Part shown: in pieces, positions 42,801 through 51,318 of the stretch | How the letters are laid out: each line of letters begins with the position of its first letter | How positions within the stretch are numbered: the stretch's first letter is position 1 | DNA from: Gordionus sp. m RMFG-2023 | Lineage: Eukaryota > Nematomorpha > Gordioida > Chordodea > Parachordodidae | Direction of reading: 5' to 3' | DNA length: 64,000 nucleotides | Assembly: GCF_954871325.1 (NCBI RefSeq) | Contig: NC_088778.1 | Span: forward strand, 16,643,666 to 16,707,665 | Notes under the pieces: generated by a model | What the model was told of the DNA's origin: nothing | Database searches by the model: none | The model's input: only the letters and a program-made list of their open reading frames with translations | Translations under genes and position numbers: made by a program

Positions 42801-45150
42801 TTCGCACTCCTGCAATTTGTGTAAATTTTGTATATGCTTCCAATCTATTAACTATAAATACAAAATAAATATTTAACCAAATTTAGCTAGCTACCTCTCC
42901 ATTTGATTCATTTATTAAAATTTCCTCCTCCGCTAATAGATTTCTAAGTAATTTGAGCATATGACAAACATCTAGTAACATGTATATTTTTTCTGATTCA
43001 TAAAATTCCAGCTCAATATATGGAATGATATTATCAGGATCCATACTAACACCAAGCAGTTTGCTCATTTTTTTATTAACAGCACAACCATCACATACTA
43101 TGGCCTTACAGATAACTCCTGTTTCATTTATATTGAACAATGCAACTCTCACTAAATTAGCTAGGATATCTGAATTCATTTGTGAAACTAGAAAATAGGC
43201 TATTGGCATTTTCCAGCTGCTATTAAGACATGTAGCCATAAGAAACAGTGCCTTTGTTGCTTCTGGACAAGATTTATCTTCCTTTGTTGATTTTGTCCCA
43301 TCACCTAAATCAACATAACCATGATATTCTGCTTTGTGGGGGTCATAATCTATTTGTGTTTTAATATGCATTTCATCAAGGCTAAGTACACAATATAACT
43401 GCTTTTCTGATTTTTTTTGGTAGCTTTTAATTTGGGTAAATGAAATAGAAAGGAAACCTTTATTTAATTTAATTTATTTTTTTTAAAATTATTATAATAA
43501 ACCTGGCATGATTTCAATCTTGCTACTCCATGCCCTTAATGTGGATTCCGAAGGCATACAAAAGTGTGATTTGAGATATCTGTAAGCCTTAGGTGAATAA
43601 AAATGCATAGTCAATGCAAATTGACGGAATTCACTTGTATATATTTTTTTTGTGGGTTTGAGATGCCTCCACTGTGTATATGTGTTTTAAGGAATATAGC
43701 AGATGTCCCTGTAAAGTGCCTGTCTATAATATTTTCGACATCATCTGATAACAAATTTTCATCTTTTAGTGAAGTGATTATTGTTTGTAAATTGATTATT
43801 TTATTTTTTCCTCTTTTTGAGCTCCTATAATAAGCATGTGCTCTTTTTTTTAAGCGTTTAATTATAGCCTCTTGGTAAATAATTTTTCTTTTTAATGTTT
43901 CATATGTCGCGGAATAATTATGATCATTTGTTATATGTATAATTGGATCTTTTTCATATAATATATCACTTTTTAATGGTGTTTGTATATTTGAATAAAC
44001 ATTCGTTATCTAAAAAGTATATATTTTAAAATATTGTTTTAACTATGTAATGATATTGTTAACATACATCATGAAGTGGCTTAGATATACTAAATATCGA
44101 TGGAATAGAATCTTCCTTCAATAAAATCTTTCCAGATATAGTTTGAATGAAACAAGTATTTTTAAAATGCCTGCCACAAATAATACTATATTTATTAGGC
44201 ATAAAATTTTTTCTATTTATAGCATGTAACCATTTTTCCAATAATTCTTTGGATTTTAATGGAAATCTATATTTAAAAATAGGTGAATAATAATGAGTAA
44301 AATATAAGATATATTTATGACATTGATACAAAGATAGATAGTATATAACAATCAATATTAATATCAGATCAGTTATTAGTAATATAGTATTGAATCAGTG
44401 AAAATTTGTTGATTGGCAGAGCCTCTATTAATATATATATGGTTTACATATTTCTTACAAATATTTAAAAATGAAACTGTATCATAGTAAATATGTATTT
44501 TAAAAATGGCTAACTTAATATTTTATCCAGAAAAATATTTAGGCAAAGTTCAAAATAGAAATCTTATCAACTCAAGAGGAAGAAGCATTATTTGTCCTAG
44601 CAGTAAAAATGAGAAAACTTTATATTTTTACTAAATAAGGATTTTTTTTCAATGTTTGTAGCTTATTAATGCTTTATGTAATAAATGCATATAAAAAATA
44701 ATATATATACTTATGATAAGAAATATGTGTATTAGATTCCATTTTATTTGTTTTATTACAATTATGAACACAGCACACTCCCATTATCTAAATAAAATAA
44801 TAAATGATAGTGATATTAAAAGATCTGTTTTGCATGTATCCTAAGATGCATTAACATAAGATTTATAAATCCGTGCAGAATTAAGTTAAACTATATTTTA
44901 AAAAATTAAAAGGTGGGTTAGTCTTAGATTCATTTTTTAAATATAATCACCTAGTCCACATTCATAAAAAAAGTCTTATGAAAATTTAAGAATAAAAGAT
45001 ACTATAAAATATTATATCATAAATCGAAACCTTTAAAACTAAATTATCGTAGTAGACTTGTTTTCTATATATTAATATTTCTTGCTGACAAATAATGGAT
45101 AACCAAACTACAAAATGGCGCTACAGCTGATTACAATGTGTGGACACTTT
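39880..45150 (-). mobile_element. P transposon nested in the MULE terminal repeat
   Basis: A plain P-superfamily DNA transposon of about 5.3 kb. Its inverted repeats carry GTCCAC, then ATTG, then a 24-bp identical block beginning ATCAGCTGTAGCGCC (39898-39921 and 45108-45131). Exact outer ends and the 8-bp target duplication could not be fixed because the host repeat has also diverged here. It contains one THAP-type transposase gene on the minus strand. A relic of the 8545-8755 MITE family (AGCCATTTTTAAAAA-type core) lies near 44495, upstream of exon 2. Confidence 0.9.
41371..44784 (-). pseudogene. P-element transposase, nine exons, nearly complete
   Basis: THAP-domain DDE/D transposase. Minus-strand exons: 44784-44711, 44266-44068, 44009-43503, 43457-42895, 42851-42738, 42698-42574, 42531-42280, 42218-41513 and 41461-41371; all junctions have GT and AG. 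The THAP finger is complete: MGVCCVHNCNK, then HKFPLKSKELLEKWLHAI, then CGRHF. The leucine-rich coiled coil is followed by SEFRQFALTMHFYSPKAYRY, then CVLSLDEMHIK (first catalytic Asp), then the GTP-binding-type central region with DWKHIQNLHKLQ and MFDYLNTRN, then LTYKTSQDHLELYFCSIRSRG, and a C-terminus HFADLRNQELRTGMRQNLIK. Two single-frame changes remain: one at a run of A near 43632, and one near 42150 after SIRSRG. Apart from these it looks whole, so it was active recently or these are assembly errors. Confidence 0.88.
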
Positions 45151-45484
45151 TAGGCCGTGACTAGAGCTAGCACCCGTGATATTTAGTAAAATATACTAAA
45201 GCTAACACCATGATAATTAATAACATTTTATCACGTGACAATTCATTTTCATATGATAACCCGCTTAATTTAAAAATATTTTAATGTTTCTATTTTTTGA
45301 ATTAGACAAAGTTAGTAATAATTTTTGTAAATTGATTAATTAAATATTAAAATTTTATTTATAGATATGCCTATAGATGTATAGAACCTCCATAGTCCAT
45401 ACAAGCAATTCAAATTCGGAATTAGACAAAGTTACTAATAATTTTTGTAAATTGATTAATTAAATATTAAAATTTTATTTACAG

Positions 45485-47740
45485 ATGATACATTTAGGAG
45501 CAATATTTTCATCATATGATTCACTTAGTAGCATTATTAAAGAATATGAGCAGTCATGCCTAGTTAATTTATATATTGCAAGGTCTACATTGTTAAAAGC
45601 TCCCCATCCTGAAGAGCTCATAAATCTTTTTAAATATCAAAAGGTTTATTATTCTTGTAAATATGGGGGATCCATACAAAAAAATCGCTCAAAAAATATA
45701 AGGAATACTTCAACATTTCGTAAAATGTGCTCTTTTAAATTTACAGTGTGTCTAAAATACAAAGATACTACCCACTTCCTACAAATTGTGACTATGGTCA
45801 ATAAACATACAAACCATGATTTAGGTAAAATTTTACATAATAAATTTATAATAATCATAATTAGATAAAAATACATTTGAATCTCTTCCTAAACAAAGAG
45901 TACTTTCTCTTGAAGAGAGAGAATCAGTTGAAAAGTACTTAAACTTAAAAGCTAACAAGCTAAAAATACAAGAATCCATGCTTAAATTAGGAAAAAATAT
46001 CACCCTTAAAGATATTCACAATTTACAAACTAATATTAATAAATCAAAGTGTAATGATTTAGCCAGCATTTTCCAGCTGCTTAAAGGAAATAAAGGATCT
46101 ATTGTTGAGGTCACTGAAGAAAATGATATTCTATTAGGAATTTTTTTTCAAGATGAGATGATGCAACATAATCTCAAAAGATATCCAGAGGTTATGTTTG
46201 TGGATGCAACCTACAAGCTAAATAATTATGGGATGCCTCTCTTCATTACCTTAATAATTGATGGAAATGGTGAATCACAAATAGTGTCACTTTGGCTTGT
46301 ACAAAGTGAAAGCTATAAATGTGTAAAAAAAATGTGTGATATTATGAAATATCATAATAATAATTTAACAAAGCTTGAAGTTATTGTGGCTGATAAAGAT
46401 ATGGCAGATAGAAGTGCCTTCTATGAAAGTTTCCCAGCAGTAAATATTCACATATGTATTTTTCATGCTTTGAGGATATTTAAAAGAGAGATTACAGCTG
46501 AAAAGAGAAAAATTACTACATCTGAAGTTAAAACAGTGCTGGAAATACTAGGAAAAATGGTATACAGTAAGACTGAAGATGTATACAATTATCTTTACGA
46601 GAAACTTATAGATTTAAAATTGCCCTTAGTTTCTTTGTATTTTAATACACATTGGCACTTTATTAGAAAAGAATGGGTGATATATTGGAGAAATGAGTCA
46701 CCACATCTGCTCAATTTTACTAACAATCGTTTAGAATCTCTTAATCAAAAAATTAAAAGAGTTGTAAATAAATATTCTCCTTTAAATGATCTTTTTTCAG
46801 ATTTATCAACAGTAGTTAGTTCTCAAGCCTTTGAAAGGCATCACAGAAATATAATGTGTATTGAGAGGCTACCATGTGTCACCTACGCATGTTATACTCC
46901 AGAAAATTTGTATTCAATTCTTTTAACACCATATGCCTTTAAAATTATTTTAAATGAAATCTCATTTCATAATCAAATACATCTATTAAATATTGATACT
47001 ATTTTAAACCATGCGTTGGTCTGTGAAAAGGGTGTAGAATTTAAAATTACACTAAAATCATGTGCATGTGGCTTTTTGACTTGCATAAAGCTGCCTTGTC
47101 GCCACATATTAGCACTTCATGCTGCCTTAAAATTGGATATTTATCTTAATCATCTCTGTGGAGAGAGGTGGACTAAAAAATATACACAGGATAGCTCAAT
47201 ATTGTCACCTGAAGATTCTTCTCTGTCTCAGTCATATTTAAACATTTCCCAACATCATGATTTTCCATGCACAAAAAATTTGTCAACCAATGAAAAATTT
47301 AAACAAGTTCAAAGAATATTGATGCCCTTTTCAAGTTTAACATCTCAGCTTCCTCAAGAAATTTTTGATGTATTTATCGAAAAACTAAAAAAACTTGATA
47401 GTATAGTTCAAGCTAGAAAATATTTTGATATCATTGAAGTGAATCAAAGTATATTTCCCAATCCCATAGTTATTCCAAAGATAAACATTATACAAGGTTA
47501 GATTATATTTTATATAAATAAATTTTTAAATATGGGATATAGATACAAATGTAATAATCCCTATCATAAAATCAATATCAATTATTCCTAAGACTGAGAA
47601 AATTGTAGATATTGATGAAACTCTCCAAAAATTAAAAAGTATCAAACTACCACTCAAAATGAAAAAAAAAGGTAGATCCAGAAAATCTGATTTATCAGTA
47701 ATAGGAATTTCAAATAAAAAGGGGAAATTATCATCATCAA
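45485..47740 (+). CDS. MULE transposase with WRKY/FLYWCH-like zinc cluster and SWIM finger
   Basis: Cut-and-paste transposase of the Mutator superfamily. Exon 1 is 45485-45824; a 40-nt intron (45825-45864) leads to exon 2 in frame. The N-terminal zinc cluster has C/C spacing from YYSCKYGG and KMCSFKF and the pair NKHTNH. The core has Asp227 in VMFVDATYK, Asp290 in VIVADKDMAD and Glu404 in NNRLESLNQ. The SWIM finger is SCACG, then LPCRH (about 512-527). Read straight on, translation stops at 47499 (658 residues), but a 46-nt GT/AG intron (47497-47542) joins to exon 3 (47543-47740), coding LKSIKLPLKMKKKGRSRKS and VIGISNKKGK, a basic Arg-Gly-type tail usual after SWIM domains. No break was seen, so it is probably intact. 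The ATG at 45485 directly follows TTTACAG, so an upstream exon is possible. Confidence 0.88.
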
Positions 47741-47780
47741 GTAACATAATTAAATTTTATATAATAAATTCAAATTATAG

Positions 47781-48251
47781 ATAAGATATTACCAATTAAA
47801 ATGGGCATCCACTCACAACCAAATTTAACACTTGTCGAAAACCCAAAATTGAGCTCTATTTTATCATCAAGTTACAAAATTAAATTTTATATATAATAAA
47901 TTAATAATTCTAGACAGCAAAATAATATTACCTATCAAAATGGGCCTATACTCACAACCAAATAAGACTTTTGTTAAAAATGCAATGACAAAAGATACTA
48001 ACAATATACCCCAAACCTTAAAATTTACTCTTAGTTTGTTGTAATATACAAAATTATTTTATTTATTTAGTAAATAAAGCACATTCTAATACCAATCAAA
48101 AGGGTTGTATTCCATTTTTAGAAAATTACCTACCTAGACCAAATGTGATATGTATGATTATGAGATTTTATATTCTATTATAAAATTAAATTTTAGTGGA
48201 TCAAATTGCACATAAATATAGACCTCTCAAAACTTCATTCAGTACTTTTAA
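47781..48251 (+). CDS. Probable linker exons between MULE transposase and OTU domain
   Basis: Short open stretches bounded by GT and AG. 47781-47870 reads KILPIKMGIHSQPNLTLVEN; 47914 to about 48045 reads ILPIKMGLYSQPNKTFVKN, a repeat of the same unit. About 48066-48148 reads KGCIPFLENYLPRPNVI, and 48197-48251 reads DQIAHKYRPLKTSF. The last two have the ordered look (CIP-L-NYLP-P, DQIA--Y-PLKTSF) of sequence preceding OTU domains in transposon proteins. The join from 48251 (GTACTT donor) to 48290 keeps frame with the OTU exon. I could not settle the junction between about 48045 and 48066. Confidence 0.5.
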
Positions 48252-48289
48252 ATTTATAATGTGACAATAATGATTTTAACTTTTTTAGA

Positions 48290-48870
48290 AAAAATTCAAT
48301 CTACACAAGATCCAATATTCATTTTTCAGCCAACAACATCGGAATGGAAAAAATATCATTCTGAAATTTTAGGCCTAACCTTAAATGCACCTCAAAATTC
48401 TCAAAATTTAACATCCACAAACTTAGGGGATCCCGATAAGGTCGACCAAGTCCTAGGTGATGGAAATTGTTTATTCAGGTATTTTATATTATCACTTAAA
48501 TTATCTTACTAATTCTTATTATAGATGTATTAGCAAGGAGATTAGCAATAATGAGGAATATCATGAGATGATCAGGATGGCTATTATTTCTTTTATGATG
48601 CAACATTCCAACTACTTTTCTGGATTTATAGGGATAAAAACTACTGATTACATTGTGAAGAATAAAATGGGCTGCAGTGGCACATGGGCAACAGATGTGG
48701 AAATTGCATGTGTCTCAACATTGCTTCAAACAAGAGTGTTTGTTTTTTATAATGACAAATGGCTTGCCTTTGACCCTTTATTTATTATTCCTGAAATAAA
48801 AAAATTTTTCTGTTGCATTTATATAAAGAATAAAAATTATCATTATAATTTAGTTTTGTCCTGTAAATGA
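48290..48870 (+). CDS. OTU-type cysteine protease domain carried by the MULE
   Basis: OTU proteases remove ubiquitin from proteins. Two exons: 48290-48478 (open back to an ATG at 48261) and 48525-48870, joined in frame across a 46-nt GT/AG intron. The active-site motif is LGDGNCLFR (catalytic Asp and Cys, Cys codon at 48468-48470), followed by CISKEISNNEEYHEMIR, WATDVEIACVSTLLQTRVFV and YHYNLV, which supplies the catalytic His (48841-48843). The domain is complete, with no stop or frame change. It follows the transposase on the same strand inside the same transposon and may be the C-terminal domain of one long protein, or a separate gene starting at 48261. Role in transposition is unknown. 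Confidence 0.85.
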
Positions 48871-49549
48871 TATATTTATATATATAACCATTTTATGAGA
48901 ATATTTTTTTTAGTCTTATTTTTTTACTATAAAAGTTTTAGTTATCTATTTATATTTATACACAAAAGTAATTTTTATATTTTTTTTTACTATAAATACA
49001 TCTTTATAAATATTTAGTCTATATACACAAATAAAAGTACATTATTATACACTATTTGAAGTTATTTTTTTTAGCCAATATACTAATACATATTCTCCAA
49101 TACAAATAAATAGCAAGAAATATATTTAACAAAAAAGATATATACCTTTTAGATTTTATCTTTTATTTGCTTATCATTTAAAATTAAGTTATGTAAATTA
49201 AAATAATAGAAAAATTAGCAGAACCATCTTGTCAGTTTATAAATGTGTAAAATACTTAGAAAAATTTTATTTTTGGGTATTGGTCTCTGATAAAAATTGT
49301 AAATATCATTATTGGTTGTATGGCTTAAAACTTTTTATATTAAAACAAATTAAGAAAATAAGCAAAAAAATGTTTTGGTTCTTTTTATATTTAAATTTTA
49401 AGTTTGGGACAAAACAATTAGAGTATGAAAAAAATGGGCTATGATTGAGCTAAAAAAAATTAGGCCAGATTGGTTACATTCTTTTAAATTAACATGATAA
49501 AATTCAAAATTTATTACAAATTGTTTATATTTTATTGGCACATATAAAT
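48871..49549. other. Non-coding DNA inside the MULE
   Basis: AT-rich spacer between the OTU stop codon and the inverted arm. No gene was found. The 71-codon open frame at 49229-49444 is not recognised. Confidence 0.5.
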
Positions 49550-49935
49550 ATTTTACAATAAATGGTTATTGTAACTATATATAAATGAACAATCTTTTGT
49601 GAATTTGAATTGCTTCTATGGAGGTTCTATTTATAAGCATATCTATAAATAAAATTTTAATATTTTATAAATATTTTACAATCAATGGTTATTGTAACTA
49701 TATATAAATGAACAATCTTTTGTGAATTTGAATTGCTTGTATGGAGGTTCTATACATTTATAAGAATAATAAACCTTTTGATATTTAAAAAGATTTATGA
49801 GCTCTTCAGGATGGGAGTTTAATGTAGACCTTGCAACATATAAATTAACTAGGCATGACTGCTCATATTCTTTAATAATGCTACTAAGTGAATCACATGA
49901 TGAAAATATTGCTCCTAAATGTATCATCTGTAAAT
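49550..49935 (-). repeat. Inverted copy of MULE exon 1 start and leader
   Basis: On the minus strand 49756-49927 repeats the first codons of the transposase (MIHLGAIFSSCDSLSSIIKE onward to KYQKVYYS), with a few changes relative to 45485-45660. Beyond it, two tandem copies of CAATTCAAATTCACAAAAG with TATATATAGTTACAATAACC follow (about 49560-49735). The sequence breaks at TGTAAATA (49936), where the LINE 3-prime end begins; the matching continuation is at 62422. Confidence 0.88.
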
Positions 49936-50214
49936 ACGTGATACGTGATAAAAGCGTTTTCGCCCTCTGGTTGTGGATACAACAGAGCTACGCTAGGTTT
50001 TCCTCAAAAATCCATCAAACTGGATAGTTAATTTAGGGGAGGAAAAAAAAAAATGAGGAGCCCTTCACACGTTTGTGGGCAAGCCGCACGTACTTGTACG
50101 CGCAACAGTCCGGGAACTGTCGCTTAAACGTCTATAGGCTAATCAACAAAAGAGATGGGCAAAAACAAAAGCCTATACCCATGAACTGCCTAAATAATTT
50201 AATTACTTTAAGGG

Positions 50215-51240
50215 TGGGTGGTGGCCAATTTTAAGTTTAAACATCTAATGTAAGCCTTGGTAGTTACTAACAAATAATTGAGAATGTGTTCATATCAATT
50301 GAGATTAGAATTTATTCATGAAAATAAGGAAAAGCTAAAATGGGTTTACCACAAATTGTTTAAAAGGTGAAAAATCCAGTGAATAGGCAAAAACTAGTCA
50401 GTAATCGGTTTATGACTATCCAGCAAACGAACACCACACAACAAACGGTTATTTTTCCTTTTTCCAGAGAAACAAAATACTCTATGGAGTGATAGATAGA
50501 TTATATAGCGAAAAAGGTCTTTGATAATGATAAAGATATGAGAGAAAGGAAACTATGACGCAGAAATAGGAGCCAGCTCCGTAAGTTTTAGGAAATTGAA
50601 AAGTAATTGTTGGCCAGGATTAACAAAGGCATTTTGGCTTGATTGTTATATGATAGTCTATCATTCACGGAAAACTCTACCAGCAAAACATATTTACAAA
50701 CCTCGCCACCCCCCTGTCGACTGATTTCTCCATAAATGAAGTAACAAGCGAACAAAGACTAATGAAAAAAAAACACTAAGAGAAAGCAAAAGCTCCAGGG
50801 CCAGATAATATCACAGCAGAAAAACCAAAAAATAAATAGCATCTATAACAATATCGCTACCTATTTGCCCTCATTTAATAGAAATATGGGAGAGCAGAAC
50901 TACTGCAGTGGGATGAAATCAAAAATCCTACCTAAGTAACTACCCAAAAACTAAGACCACAAGAAAATTAAGACTTATTGAGCTATAGCCATCACATCCT
51001 ATAGCATGGAAAAAGCATAACACCCACACCAAAAATACATAAGTATATACAGACCAAGAAAAGAAAATACTGGATCCAAAATTAATTTAGAAAAATAATC
51101 ATGCAGAAAAACTAAGTACAAAACCCCTTCTGCTTTACATTTGTGAATTATAACAGAGCTATTGATAATGTTAACCATGCAGTTTTTTCAGAAAATAAGA
51201 TAAATAAAAGCTGAAGTCAGTGAAGTAAGTAATTCACAGA
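50215..51240 (+). pseudogene. Degenerate LINE reverse transcriptase relic, opposite strand
   Basis: In + strand frames broken by many stops one can read KAKAPGPDNITAE (about 50785), then AIAITSYSMEKA (about 50975) and NYNRAIDNVNHAVF (about 51147). These match the RT blocks of the intact neighbour (KSPGTDNITGEH, YRAIALTSIASKVF, FKRAFDNVNHDELW). It is an older copy of a related family lying in the 3-prime UTR of the younger LINE. Confidence 0.7.
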
Positions 51241-51318
51241 ATAGGTGAAAGACAAAAAATCAAGAGGTAAAATTTAGAGATGAAGAAATTAAATAACCTG
51301 AAAAATACAGAAAATAAA

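Larger units (their letters stand above)
39839..45484 (+). repeat. Left terminal inverted repeat of the MULE, split by a P element
   Basis: Parts 39839-39879 and about 45151-45484 together match the reverse complement of 62422-62786: GATTGACGAT, then GGCCGTGACTAGAGC, then CCCGTGATATTTAGTAAAAT, then TTATCACGTGACAATTC, then GAATTAGACAAAGTTA. The block AGACAAAGTTA-GTAATAATTTTTG-TAAATTG occurs twice in tandem (45303 and 45424). This region must include the promoter of the MULE gene. Confidence 0.85.
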
